Notes: generated from the sequence alone by a model not told the origin. Counted from the stretch's first letter, positions 1-8,592 are shown. The stretch is 51,459 nt of DNA from Megasphaera sp. UBA1696 (GCA_002319965.1 DCJQ01000034.1:1-51459); one strand, 5' to 3'. Translations and numbers: made by a program.

Positions 1-62
1 CGAAAAATATTTGACAGTACCAAATTCGTAAGCGCCGGATACCGGATGATACCGGATGCGGC

Positions 63-99
63 AAAAAAGGAAAACCCGACCGCCCTGCGGCAGCCGGGT
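63..99 (-). terminator. Rho-independent terminator after the left FNT gene
   Basis: On the minus strand a GC-rich hairpin (arms ACCCG and CGGGT at the base, GCC/GGC inside) is followed by TTTTCCTTTTTT. It starts about 36 bases after the stop codon of the left FNT gene and would end its transcript. Confidence 0.75.
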
Positions 100-134
100 C
101 TATGACGAAATGACGTTCAGTTAGTTCGTTACCG

Positions 135-998
135 TCAGTGTGGCGTCGAAGGACTTACCGATGACGGGGTATGGGTGACGGTCCGTTTCGGTACGGCGGT
201 ATTCGAGGATGAACGGATGCTGGTCGTCGACCGGGCCTGTTTTTTTGCGGCAGCAATGCCGTACGGAATGGCCAGGAAGACGACGGCGCCGACGAGATTG
301 CCTGAGGTGACCCACAGGAGATTGTAGCCGAAGCCGGAGAAGCTTACGGCCATGCCGGCCGGATTGAGGAGCCCCAAGGTCAGGACGGTCATGTTGGCCA
401 CGCTGTGTTCAAAGCCGCAGGTGAAGAAGGCGTAGAGACACCAGAAGGTCATGATCAATTTTCCGCTGTCGGACTTGCAGCGGAAACCGCACCAGACGGC
501 CAGACATACCAGGACGTTGCACAAGATGCCCCGCAGGAAGAGGACCAGCGGCGGCAGACTCATTTTGGTCGCAGCGGCTCCGGCCAAGGCCTGTCCGACA
601 CTGCCGGCCGTCCCGGCTGCCCCGTAGAAGAGAAACGATAAGATGACGGCACCGACGAGGTTTCCAACGTAACAGACGACCCACAGGTGAACGACGTCGA
701 GCAAAGAAACGGTCTTTCCGCGCCAGCCGCTGAAGAGGACGAAGGCGTTGCCCGTAAACAATTCTGCCCCGGCGATGATGACCAGGCTGAGGGCGACGCC
801 AAAGGACAGGCCCATGGCAATCTTATTCATCGGAATCGGCCCCAGGGTGCCGCTGACCGTAAAGGCCAGGAGGACGCCGAAGCCGATATAAGCACCGGCC
901 AGCGCCGACAGGAGAAAATATCCCAAAGGGTTATTTTTTAACAAACGTACCTTGGCAGCCGCACCGGTAGCGGTTGCTTCATATTCTTCATCATACAT
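135..998 (-). CDS. Formate/nitrite transporter family channel, left paralogue
   Basis: A 287-residue integral membrane protein of the formate/nitrite transporter (FNT) family, which forms pentameric channels for small anions such as formate, nitrite and hydrosulfide. It has the family's repeated hydrophobic segments, a LAGAYIGFG motif near residue 35, AELFTGN, a pore-lysine region TKMSLP and the central-histidine motif FEHSVANM. It is close to the right FNT (1831-2598) over about 245 residues, with a central stretch of more than 80 residues identical by eye. The last 40 or so residues (after AIPYGIAAAKK) are a Ser/Thr-rich tail that the right copy lacks, so the 3' end has probably been disturbed. 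An AGGAGG lies 9 bases before the ATG and overlaps the stop of the decayed asrC. Given the location, hydrosulfide or sulfite export is the likeliest role; formate or nitrite cannot be excluded. Confidence 0.85.
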   Translation of the reverse strand: MYDEEYEATATGAAAKVRLLKNNPLGYFLLSALAGAYIGFGVLLAFTVSGTLGPIPMNKIAMGLSFGVALSLVIIAGAELFTGNAFVLFSGWRGKTVSLLDVVHLWVVCYVGNLVGAVILSFLFYGAAGTAGSVGQALAGAAATKMSLPPLVLFLRGILCNVLVCLAVWCGFRCKSDSGKLIMTFWCLYAFFTCGFEHSVANMTVLTLGLLNPAGMAVSFSGFGYNLLWVTSGNLVGAVVFLAIPYGIAAAKKQARSTTSIRSSSNTAVPKRTVTHTPSSVSPSTPH

Positions 999-1011
999 AA
1001 TACCTCGCCTC

Positions 1012-1535
1012 CTACTTCAAACCTGAATAGCGGATGCCGTCCCAATACAACGGCTTATAGACCTCAGCTTTAGGCGGTAAGCTGACGTCCTTCATGATCC
1101 GGCGCAGAACCTCCTCCGATCCCGTCCGATGGACGATACAGCCGAGGTGTTCTTTGCCGCCCGGCGCTTCCGGATCCATATATGTTGGGCGTAGGGTAGA
1201 CATGGCTGATGATGTTGATGACGCTGTCGGCGTCAGCCCATTTCATAAAATCGATGCCCATGCGGATTTTTTTGCCGCTACGGCCGAGGAAGGTCATGCG
1301 GAAATACCGGGGCTTACTGTGCGTCCGGAGCAGTTCGTATCCATTCGCAGGGCTTCGACAGAAAGCTGTTTGTACTTTTCAATGCAGGCACTGCAGTCCC
1401 GTCGGATTAAACCGAAGCTCGGTCATGCCGATAATTAAATCGTGCATGCGGACCTTGCCGCAGTCGTTGAGTCAGCCCGTGAGAGCGACTTTGACGTGAA
1501 GTCATTAGGGAAAATGGCCTTTTCAATGCGTTCAA
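1012..1535 (-). pseudogene. asrC: Decayed asrC fragment (3' part of sulfite reductase subunit C)
   Basis: This stretch matches the 3' two thirds of the intact asrC at 2611-3213 but is broken into different frames. The C-terminal piece (PPKAEVYKPLYWDG...) and the piece MGIDFMKWADADSV are in different frames. About 75 bases covering the second ferredoxin cluster motif are missing, and the siroheme-region codons for TGCPNDC read TG-stop-LNDC. Roughly the first 125 codons are absent: homology ends near 1535, where the sequence switches to a copy of the asrA 5' untranslated region. It cannot encode a working subunit and now acts as a long leader in front of the left FNT gene. Confidence 0.9.
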
Positions 1536-1580
1536 TGATTTTTTTACACATTGTAATAACAAACCGCTTTTTATTTTATT

Positions 1581-1637
1581 CTTATAATACCACAAATGAG
1601 CGATTCAAACTATTGTCACAGCGGCATATATTGAAAA
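1581..1637 (-). promoter_or_regulatory. Promoter of the left FNT unit, a diverged copy of the asr promoter
   Basis: On the minus strand, TTGAAT (1603-1608) and TATAAG (1581-1586) are 16 bases apart, exactly as TTGAAC and GATAAG are in the asr promoter. A TTTTCAATA block lies at the same distance upstream in both (1629-1637 and 5535-5543). The 14-base dyad between them in the asr promoter is only partly kept here. This supports duplication of the entire operon with its control region. Confidence 0.7.
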
Positions 1638-1691
1638 AACAGCATTTTTTATATATAAATAAATCATGATTGTTTGTTCTTTGTTCCGAAA

Positions 1692-1728
1692 AGACAAAAA
1701 GCGGCTTCCATTGCGGAAGCCGCTTTTT
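1692..1728 (-). terminator. Terminator of the asrABC-FNT operon
   Basis: A strong 11-bp stem, AAGCGGCTTCC with GGAAGCCGCTT and a 5-base loop, is flanked by A and T runs on both sides, so it could work in either direction. On the minus strand it lies about 100 bases after the stop of the right FNT gene and before the left unit's promoter, separating the two transcripts. Confidence 0.8.
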
Positions 1729-1830
1729 TAGGATCTTTGTTAAATATGGAGGTAACCCTGACATCATCCGCCACGACCGGATGTATTTCTTTATTATCAC
1801 AGAAAATTCGGGTGAGATGAATGCCTTCGA

Positions 1831-2598
1831 CTATTCAGCGATCTTTTTAGCCGCCACCCCATAGGGAATGGCCAGGAAAAGAATGGCGCCGACGAGGTTC
1901 CCCAAGGTGACCCACAACAGGTTGTGCCCGTAGCCTGTGAGGCTTACAGCCATGCCGGCCGGATTGAGGAGGCCCAAGGTCAGGACGGTCATATTGGCCA
2001 CGCTGTGCTCAAAGCCGCAGGTAAAGAAGGCGTAGAGACACCAGAAAGTCATAATCAATTTTCCGCTGTCGGACTTGCAGCGGAAACCGCACCAGACGGC
2101 GAGGCAGACCAGGACGTTGCACAAGATGCCCCGCAGGAAGAGGACCAGCGGCGGCAGGCTCATCTTGGTCGCCGCAGCTCCTGCCAGGGCCTGTCCGACA
2201 CCGCCGGCCGTTCCGGCAGCGCCGTAGAAGATAAACGATAAGATGACGGCGCCGACGAGGTTGCCGAGGTAGCAGACGACCCACAGGCCGATGACGTCGG
2301 TTAGGGTAACGGTCTTTTGCCGCCAGCCATTGTAGAGAACCATGGCATTGCCTGTAAAGAGTTCGGCTCCGGCGATGATGACCAGACTGAGGGCGATGCC
2401 GAAGGACAGGCCCATGGCGATTTTATTCATCGGAATCGGGCCCAGGGTCCCTCCTACGGTAAAGGACAGGAGGATGCCGAAGCCGATATAGGCACCGGCC
2501 AGGGCCGACATAAGAAAGTATCCTAAGGGATTCTTTTTCAATAAGCGGACTTTGGCAGCCGCACCGGCCCCCGTCGCCGCATATTCGTCTTGATACAT
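1831..2598 (-). CDS. Formate/nitrite transporter family channel of the asr operon (probable hydrosulfide channel)
   Basis: A 255-residue FNT-family membrane channel. AELFTGN, the lysine motif TKMSLP, the histidine motif FEHSVANM and GNLVGA repeats are all present, and the length is normal for the family. It starts 12 bases after asrC in the same operon as asrABC. In Clostridioides difficile an FNT protein encoded with asrABC has been described as a hydrosulfide channel (HSC/FNT3), so release of the HS- made by AsrABC is the best-supported role here. That is transferred by family and context, not shown by sequence. The ribosome binding site is a weaker GGGGGC. The C terminus ends in AIPYGVAAKKIAE, unlike the longer tail of the left copy. 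Confidence 0.9.
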   Translation of the reverse strand: MYQDEYAATGAGAAAKVRLLKKNPLGYFLMSALAGAYIGFGILLSFTVGGTLGPIPMNKIAMGLSFGIALSLVIIAGAELFTGNAMVLYNGWRQKTVTLTDVIGLWVVCYLGNLVGAVILSFIFYGAAGTAGGVGQALAGAAATKMSLPPLVLFLRGILCNVLVCLAVWCGFRCKSDSGKLIMTFWCLYAFFTCGFEHSVANMTVLTLGLLNPAGMAVSLTGYGHNLLWVTLGNLVGAILFLAIPYGVAAKKIAE

Positions 2599-2610
2599 TG
2601 CGTCTGCCCC

Positions 2611-3588
2611 CTACTTCAAGCCCGAGTACCGGATGCCGTCCCAGTACAGGGGTTTGTAGATTTCAGCCTTCGGCGGCAGATTGACGTCTTTCATGATCCA
2701 GCGCAGGAATTCTTCCGTTCCCGTCCGGTCGACGATGTAGCCGATGTGTTCTTTACCGCCCGGCGCTTCGGGATCGATGTATTTCTGGGCGTAGGCGTAG
2801 ACGTTGCTGATGATCTTGACGACGCTGTCGGCGTCAGCCCATTTGATGAAGTCGATGCCCATGCGGGGATTCTTCTTGCCGCTGCGCCCGAGGAGGGTCA
2901 TGCGGAAGTACTGAGTCTTACTCCGCGTCCAAGCACGAGTCGGGCAGGCGTGGGCGCAGACACCGCAGCCGATGCATTTTTCAACATTCCGTACGGGCCG
3001 ATTCTTATCCATTTTCAGGGCTTCGACGGAGAGCTGTTTGCACTTCTTGACGCAGGCGCCGCAGCTGATGCAGCGCGTCGGGTCGAACTGGGGCTCAGTC
3101 ATGCCGATGATGCCGAAGTCATGCATGCGAACCTTGCCGCAGTCGTTGGGGCAGCCCGTGAGAGCGACTTTGACGTGGAGGTCATTGGGGAAAATGGCCT
3201 TTTCGATCCGTTCGGCCAGGGCCGTCGTATCGTAGTTGGCAAAGGGACAGATGCGGTTGCCGACGCAGGCCATGATGTTACGCGTACCGGACGAATCGTA
3301 GCCGCGGCCCTTTTCCGACTGGTTGATGCCCAATTCTTCGATGATAGGCTGCAGAGCCTTATTGACTTCGTCGACTTTTTCAAAGGGAATGCCTAAGATT
3401 TCAAAGCCCTGACGGATGGTCAGATGGACTTCCCCGCTGCCGTAGGTTTCGGCGATTTCCTGAACTTTCCCGAGGACGTCAGCCCGGAGATGGCCGCCGG
3501 GAACGCGGACGCGGGCCGACGTGACACCGCGGTTCTTGGTGACGCGGAAGGCGTTTTTCTTTAACTTGCCACAATTCATATCAATCAT
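2611..3588 (-). CDS. asrC: Anaerobic sulfite reductase subunit C
   Basis: The 325-residue catalytic subunit, which holds siroheme and Fe-S clusters and reduces sulfite to sulfide in the cytoplasm. The siroheme/4Fe-4S cysteine pairs are visible as CVGNRIC and TGCPNDC, in line with the sulfite/nitrite reductase family (C-x5-C and C-x3-C). Two ferredoxin clusters follow: CISCGACVKKC near residue 170 and CIGCGVCAHACP near residue 205. It is the third gene of asrA-asrB-asrC-FNT, 12 bases after asrB. AGGAGG lies 8 bases before the ATG. A broken second copy of its 3' half is at 1012-1535. Confidence 0.95.
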   Translation of the reverse strand: MIDMNCGKLKKNAFRVTKNRGVTSARVRVPGGHLRADVLGKVQEIAETYGSGEVHLTIRQGFEILGIPFEKVDEVNKALQPIIEELGINQSEKGRGYDSSGTRNIMACVGNRICPFANYDTTALAERIEKAIFPNDLHVKVALTGCPNDCGKVRMHDFGIIGMTEPQFDPTRCISCGACVKKCKQLSVEALKMDKNRPVRNVEKCIGCGVCAHACPTRAWTRSKTQYFRMTLLGRSGKKNPRMGIDFIKWADADSVVKIISNVYAYAQKYIDPEAPGGKEHIGYIVDRTGTEEFLRWIMKDVNLPPKAEIYKPLYWDGIRYSGLK

Positions 3589-3600
3589 CGTTCTTACCTC

Positions 3601-4407
3601 CTAGTCGATAAATGAGCGAACGGTCGTGTATTTGAATACCGGGCCGTCTTGGCAGACGTAGAGCTCACCGATGCGGCAGTGACCGCATTTACCGAGGCCG
3701 CAGCACATCTTGCGTGATTCGGACAGCCAGATTTTTTCTTCGTCGAAGCCGATTTTCAAGAGTTCCTGAATGGAGAATTTGATCATCATCGGCGGACCGA
3801 CGACGACGGCGATGGCGTTGTCGAAATCTTTGAGTGGCAGCTGTGGGATGTACTGCGTAACCAGACCGACATTGCCTTCGTACCCTTCGGGGGCGGCGTC
3901 AACGGTGTAGATGAAGTTCATGCCGTCGGCGATCCAGCGTTTCAAATCGTCGCGGAACAAGATGTCGTCCGGCGATTTGAAGCCGGAAATGATGTTCAGG
4001 CTCTTGCATTCGTCCATGTGGTCGGCGAAGTAATCGATGACGCCGTGGACCGGAGACAGGCCGGAACCGCCGGTGATGAGGACGATTTCCTTGCCTTTAA
4101 AGATATTGACGTCGAAGCCGTTGCCGTAAGGGCCGCGCATGAAGAAGTGGCCGCCGACGTAGTTTTCAAAGATTTCTTCCGTAAGGGAACCGACGCGGCG
4201 GATGGTGAAATCCAGGGAATGGTCGGTAATGCCGCTGACGGAAATGGGCGCTTCACCGTATTTAGGGATGGAGATCTCAAAGAACTGGCCCGGCTTGACG
4301 GGATGCGTGTCGCCGCGGTCGTAGGACATGCGGAAGGTATATTCCACATCGGCGTGTTTGATGACCTCTAAGATTTCTGAGCGAAAAGGCATATATGAAT
4401 TATTCAT
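3601..4407 (-). CDS. asrB: Anaerobic sulfite reductase subunit B
   Basis: A 268-residue flavin/NAD(P)H-binding electron-transfer subunit. It has the ferredoxin-reductase layout: a flavin-binding half, then GGSGLSPVHGVIDYF typical of nucleotide binding near residue 110, and a C-terminal cysteine motif CCGLGKCGHC with a later Cys that would hold a 2Fe-2S cluster, as in dihydroorotate dehydrogenase B electron-transfer proteins. It passes electrons from NADH toward AsrA and AsrC. Its start overlaps the end of asrA by 8 bases, which suggests translational coupling. Confidence 0.95.
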   Translation of the reverse strand: MNNSYMPFRSEILEVIKHADVEYTFRMSYDRGDTHPVKPGQFFEISIPKYGEAPISVSGITDHSLDFTIRRVGSLTEEIFENYVGGHFFMRGPYGNGFDVNIFKGKEIVLITGGSGLSPVHGVIDYFADHMDECKSLNIISGFKSPDDILFRDDLKRWIADGMNFIYTVDAAPEGYEGNVGLVTQYIPQLPLKDFDNAIAVVVGPPMMIKFSIQELLKIGFDEEKIWLSESRKMCCGLGKCGHCRIGELYVCQDGPVFKYTTVRSFID

Positions 4408-5416
4408 GGCCGCTGACCTCCTTCATACCGGCTTCTAATTTTTCGACACAATGGGTAAAGGAAATGTATTCGGGACAGATGGCATCACACCGGCCGCAGC
4501 CGACGCACATCTGGAAGCCCGAGCGCTTCTTGAAATCGAGAACCTTGTGGAGGACCTTGAAGCGCATCCGTTCTCCGGCTTTCTTGCGGAAACAGAGGCC
4601 TCCGGCCACTTCCGTATAGCCGTCGATCATGCACGATGCCTGGACGCGGCGCCGTTCGCCGGCCTGGCCGTTTTCGGTGTAAAACAGATCCTGCATGGAC
4701 CAGCAGGTGCAGGTCGGACAGGCGACGGTGCAGCGTCCGCACTTGATGCAGCGCTTGTCGTATTCGTCCCAAATGGAGCTCTTGGCAACGGCCGACGTCA
4801 GGTTTTCCGGAACCTTGACGGTCAGGCTGTTTTCCATAACGGCATCGGGCGTGACGTCGGCTTCGGCAGCGCCCATGTCAAGGAAGGCCTGAGCCAGTTC
4901 CGGATCTTTGCAGTCGATTTCAAAGCCGCCGCTGCGGACGTTTACGGCCGCGTCATAGTCAGTGCTGACATTGGTCCCCATGGAGACGCAGAAACAGCCG
5001 TCAAAGTCGTGGTCGCAGCCCATGAGGACGAATTTCAGTCCGTCGCGGACGCGCTTGTAATAGGAATCTTCCGGGCCGTTTTCGAGGAACATATAATCGA
5101 GGCGTTTTACGGCGTGCAGGTCGCAGCTGCGGAGGAAGACGATGGTCCCCCGCGTCGGCCCTTCCGATTCGGTCATACCATGTTCCGTAAAGTACAATAA
5201 GGTCTGGCTCAATGGCAGGAGAATATCCTTAAAAGAGTATTCCGACCGATCGTTCCAATCGATGTCGGCCAAATCCGTGACTTTCCCGTAACGAACGACG
5301 TCTGTTTCAGAAAAACGTCCCGTTCCTTCAAAGACTTTCGGAGCGTACACATCATATTTTTTTCTCCAGCTATCGAAGACAGTTTGAAATTTTTCAAGTG
5401 ATACCGCGTATCCCAT
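4400..5416 (-). CDS. asrA: Anaerobic sulfite reductase subunit A
   Basis: A 338-residue electron-transfer subunit with two C-terminal 4Fe-4S ferredoxin motifs, CIKCGRCTVACP and CVGCGRCDAICP. It is the first gene of the operon. I chose the ATG at 5416, which has AGAGGGG a few bases upstream; an upstream in-frame TTG at 5434 lacks a good site. The protein relays electrons within the AsrABC complex. Here the complex probably supplies sulfide for cysteine synthesis, taking sulfite from the adjacent AprAB pathway, and may also serve as an electron sink. Confidence 0.95.
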   Translation of the reverse strand: MGYAVSLEKFQTVFDSWRKKYDVYAPKVFEGTGRFSETDVVRYGKVTDLADIDWNDRSEYSFKDILLPLSQTLLYFTEHGMTESEGPTRGTIVFLRSCDLHAVKRLDYMFLENGPEDSYYKRVRDGLKFVLMGCDHDFDGCFCVSMGTNVSTDYDAAVNVRSGGFEIDCKDPELAQAFLDMGAAEADVTPDAVMENSLTVKVPENLTSAVAKSSIWDEYDKRCIKCGRCTVACPTCTCWSMQDLFYTENGQAGERRRVQASCMIDGYTEVAGGLCFRKKAGERMRFKVLHKVLDFKKRSGFQMCVGCGRCDAICPEYISFTHCVEKLEAGMKEVSGHE

Positions 5417-5486
5417 AGCAGTCCCCTCTTTCAATAAATACTTTTTTTCACATAGATTGTGACAGCAATCTTATTTCTAGCTTGCC

Positions 5487-5531
5487 CTTATCATAGCAGG
5501 AAGGCGTCGTTCAAACTGTTGCCGTGGCAAC
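5487..5531 (-). promoter_or_regulatory. asr promoter with an upstream dyad operator
   Basis: On the minus strand TTGAAC (5509-5514) is 16 bases from GATAAG (5487-5492). Immediately upstream is a 14-base dyad, GTTGCC-N2-GGCAAC (5518-5531), whose symmetry extends by AAC/GTT outward. Its centre lies about 40-45 bases from the expected transcription start, the usual position for a class II activator of the CRP/FNR superfamily, although the sequence is not the classical FNR or CRP site. A second inverted repeat AGATTG/CAATCT lies in the untranslated leader. The regulator is unknown. Confidence 0.6.
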
Positions 5532-5595
5532 GGTTATTGAAAATTCCCGCAATTAATCATGCTTAAAAGTCATCCATACCTCCATCCCCAAAAGA

Positions 5596-5636
5596 CAAAA
5601 AAAGTGCCGCCCCCGCCGTGGGAACAGCACTTTTTT
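5596..5636 (-). terminator. Terminator of the sulfate assimilation operon
   Basis: Minus-strand AAAAAAGTGC ... GCACTTTTTTT hairpin with a GC-rich interior, starting 11 bases after the cysN stop codon. It separates the SAM-riboswitch operon from the asr operon. Confidence 0.75.
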
Positions 5637-5646
5637 GGTGATGAAG

Positions 5647-7341
5647 TTATTCAAAATCGTTATGGAATTTAATCGTGCGGTACGTTTCAAAAGTCAGCCA
5701 TTTATCGAAGACCTTGGCATCAGGATTGTCGCCGGCAGCGGCATAATCGGCCTTAAAGGCGGCAAATTCTTGAGCCGTATGGACGTTGATGGCAAAGCCC
5801 CTGCCGTTGACCAATGGTTTTTCTGTATAGGCATACCCGTCGAGGGACAGGATGTTGGCTACCTTGGCCTTACGGATTTCGACGGCCAGATTATCGCGGA
5901 GGATGAGGATGTCGAAGTCGTCGGGGTAAGCGTAAGTTTCACCTTTGGTCGGAATGGCATCGCCAATGTGATACTGGCGGTAAGCCGGTTTGGCCTTGGT
6001 GATGTTCAGGCTCTGCATGCCGTAGAAGAAGTCTTCAAAGACGTCGCCGCGGCCTTTCAAGCTGCCGTTGACGAAGGTGTGGTCCCTGTCGGTATCGTTG
6101 CCGTCGATGACGACGCCGCAGGCCGAGGTCATGTTGGTGACCCGGTCGATGAGGATCAGTTCGCCAAGCCCCTTGTGATGACTGAAGGTATCGACGACGA
6201 TCGGTTCCTGGAGGAACAAGGTGCAGACGGCGATTTCGTTCTTAGATACGGCCGTGGCCCGCTTTTTCTCGCCCGTATTGACGTCGATGGTGTAGTCGAC
6301 GTCGGTCAGGACGCCGACGATTTCTTTCGTTCCCAATTTGACGACGTATTCTTTGCCGACGACTAAGGGCTGATCATCCATCCAGAGCATGGTCGCCGTA
6401 ATGCGCTGGCCGAGGCCGATGGCCGTGTCTTTCGTAAAGACGCAGCCCCGGGAGACGTCGACTTCCCGGTCGAGCTGGACGTTGACCGGCTGACCTTTTG
6501 AGGCCGACGGGACGGAGTTGAAGCCGACCAAGAGGTCTTTAACCTTAGCTTCCTGCTTGCTGGGCAGGATATGAACCGTGTCGCCGATGGCCAGGCTGCC
6601 GCTTTCGATCTGACCCTGGAAGCCGCGGAAGGTATGGTTCGGCCGGCAGACGCGCTGAATGGGAAGGTAAAAGCCTTCTTCGTCATTTTCTTCGACGTCG
6701 ACTGTTTCCAAGTATTCGAGGATGGTCGGGCCGTCGTACCAGGCCATGGGCACGGACTTTTTGGTGACGTTGTCCCCTTCCGTCGCCGAGACGGGAATAA
6801 AGACGGCATTTTCCAATTCCAAGTCGTCCCGAAGGGCTTCGATATCCTGTTTGATGGCTTCAAAGCGCTTCTGATCGTAGTCGACGAGGTCCATCTTGTT
6901 GATGGCAAAGATGAAGTAGCGGATGCCCATGAGGGCGCAGATCCGGGCGTGGCGCCGGGTCTGGACCAAGACGCCCTGGGTGGCGTCGATGAGGATGATG
7001 GCCAAGTCGGCAAAGGAGGCGCCGACGGCCATGTTGCGCGTGTATTCTTCGTGGCCCGGCGTATCGGCGACGATGAAGCTGCGATTATCCGTATTGAAGT
7101 AGCGGTAGGCGACGTCGATGGTGATGCCCTGTTCCCGTTCGGCCATGAGCCCGTCGAGGAGGAGCGAATAGTCGATGGCGCCGCCGCGGCTGCCGACCTT
7201 ACTTTCAAGCTCCAAGGCCCGTTTCTGGTCGGCATAGAGCAGTTTGGCATCGTACAGCAAGTGGCCGATCAAGGTCGATTTGCCGTCGTCGACACTGCCG
7301 CAGGTGATGAATTTTAATAAACCGTTTTCATTTCTATCCAT
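5647..7341 (-). CDS. cysN: Sulfate adenylyltransferase large (GTPase) subunit
   Basis: A 564-residue GTP-binding subunit of ATP sulfurylase, which with CysD activates sulfate to adenosine 5'-phosphosulfate (APS). The elongation-factor-like G domain shows SVDDGKST (P-loop), DTPGHEEYTRNM and NKMD. At 564 residues it is longer than a plain CysN of about 475, but it has no APS-kinase domain, so it is not a CysNC fusion; the last 90 or so residues are an extension whose role I cannot read. It is the last gene of the operon, and its ATG shares one base with the cysD stop codon. Confidence 0.95.
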   Translation of the reverse strand: MDRNENGLLKFITCGSVDDGKSTLIGHLLYDAKLLYADQKRALELESKVGSRGGAIDYSLLLDGLMAEREQGITIDVAYRYFNTDNRSFIVADTPGHEEYTRNMAVGASFADLAIILIDATQGVLVQTRRHARICALMGIRYFIFAINKMDLVDYDQKRFEAIKQDIEALRDDLELENAVFIPVSATEGDNVTKKSVPMAWYDGPTILEYLETVDVEENDEEGFYLPIQRVCRPNHTFRGFQGQIESGSLAIGDTVHILPSKQEAKVKDLLVGFNSVPSASKGQPVNVQLDREVDVSRGCVFTKDTAIGLGQRITATMLWMDDQPLVVGKEYVVKLGTKEIVGVLTDVDYTIDVNTGEKKRATAVSKNEIAVCTLFLQEPIVVDTFSHHKGLGELILIDRVTNMTSACGVVIDGNDTDRDHTFVNGSLKGRGDVFEDFFYGMQSLNITKAKPAYRQYHIGDAIPTKGETYAYPDDFDILILRDNLAVEIRKAKVANILSLDGYAYTEKPLVNGRGFAINVHTAQEFAAFKADYAAAGDNPDAKVFDKWLTFETYRTIKFHNDFE

Positions 7342-8240
7342 TAGAAGTACCCCTCTCTCTTTCTGCGTTCCATGCTGCCGGCCGCTTCGTTATCGATGAC
7401 CCGGCTCGTCCGTTCTGACGATACGGCACTCAAGGTTTCGTCGATGATGGCGTCCAGCGTGTCGGCATCCGATTCGATGCCCCCCGTCAGCGGATAGCAG
7501 CCAAGGGTCCGGAAGCGAATCTTTTTATGCATGACTTCTTCACCGGGTTTGAGGCGCATGCGGTCGTCGTCGACCATGATAATGTTGCCGTCGCGGTATA
7601 CGCAAGGCCGTTCCGCGGCAAAATACAAGGAAACGATATCGATGTTTTCCCGCTTGATGTACTGCCAGATATCCTTTTCCGTCCAGTTGGAAATGGGGAA
7701 TACACGCATACTTTCCCCCTTATGAATATGCGTATTGTACAGCTTCCACATTTCCGGACGCTGGTTCTTCGGATCCCAAGCCTGGGCTTCGTTGCGGAAG
7801 GAAAAGATACGTTCCTTGGCGCGGGACTTTTCTTCGTCGCGCCGACCGCCGCCGAAGGCTGCCGTGAAGCCGTATTGGTTCAGGGCCTGCTTTAAGGCCT
7901 GGGTCTTCATGATATCCGTGTAGGACGCGCCGTAATCGAAGGGATTGACCCCCTGTTTTACCCCTTCCTGATTGATGTGTTCAATGAGCTGGAGGCCGTA
8001 TTTTTTCATCGTTTCATCGCGGAAGCGAATCATTTCCTTAAACTTCCAGGTCGTGTTGACGTGGAGGAAAGGAAAAGGCGGCTTTTCCGGATAAAAGGCT
8101 TTCAAGGCCAAATGGAGCATGACCGAGCTGTCTTTGCCGATGGAATAGAGCATGACGGGCTTTTCACACTCTGCAGCCACTTCGCGGATGATGTAAATCG
8201 CTTCGGCTTCCAAGTTGTCAAGATGCGATAATGCAGACAT
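7341..8240 (-). CDS. cysD: Sulfate adenylyltransferase small subunit
   Basis: The 299-residue catalytic subunit of ATP sulfurylase, of the PAPS-reductase/ATP-pyrophosphatase fold. The nucleotide-binding loop is YSIGKDSSVMLHLA near residue 32, and FGGGRRDEEKSRAKER follows near residue 130. The length matches the family. It makes APS together with CysN, encoded immediately downstream. Confidence 0.95.
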   Translation of the reverse strand: MSALSHLDNLEAEAIYIIREVAAECEKPVMLYSIGKDSSVMLHLALKAFYPEKPPFPFLHVNTTWKFKEMIRFRDETMKKYGLQLIEHINQEGVKQGVNPFDYGASYTDIMKTQALKQALNQYGFTAAFGGGRRDEEKSRAKERIFSFRNEAQAWDPKNQRPEMWKLYNTHIHKGESMRVFPISNWTEKDIWQYIKRENIDIVSLYFAAERPCVYRDGNIIMVDDDRMRLKPGEEVMHKKIRFRTLGCYPLTGGIESDADTLDAIIDETLSAVSSERTSRVIDNEAAGSMERRKREGYF

Positions 8241-8277
8241 AATAATCCCCCTCTAAACAGATAGATAGTAAGGCCGG

Positions 8278-8592
8278 TTAATACGAATTGGCCTGTTTAC
8301 GGTCGATGGTAATCGTCTCTTCACTGCCGTCAGGCCGACGGATGTGCCATTTGATGTACTGGCCTTCAGTGGTGACGTTCATCGTGCTGCCCCGGCCGCC
8401 CATATCGGCGCCGAGGTAAAAGTCAATGGCCTGAACGGGACACTCTTTGACGCAGGATACACAGCCCCAACAGTCTTTAGGGTAATGCATCCGGGCCTTT
8501 CCCGTCTCGTTGATATCGATGAGGCTGCCCGGGCAGACGGACACACAGCGTTTGCAGCCGATGCAGCGGTCTTGATTAATGCGAATGCTCAT
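8278..8592 (-). CDS. aprB: Adenylylsulfate reductase beta subunit (ferredoxin-like)
   Basis: A 104-residue protein with two 4Fe-4S motifs, CIGCKRCVSVCP and CWGCVSCVKECP, and a short C-terminal tail. This is the electron-transfer partner of the AprA flavoprotein. It is shorter than the beta subunit of dissimilatory sulfate reducers (about 150-165 residues) and lacks most of the long tail that wraps the alpha subunit. It overlaps the 3' end of aprA by 17 bases, so the two are translated together. Confidence 0.9.
   Translation of the reverse strand: MSIRINQDRCIGCKRCVSVCPGSLIDINETGKARMHYPKDCWGCVSCVKECPVQAIDFYLGADMGGRGSTMNVTTEGQYIKWHIRRPDGSEETITIDRKQANSY

Noticed and set aside
39..58. Tandem copy of the 10-mer ATACCGGATG
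   Set aside because: Only two copies near the window edge; too little to call a repeat array.
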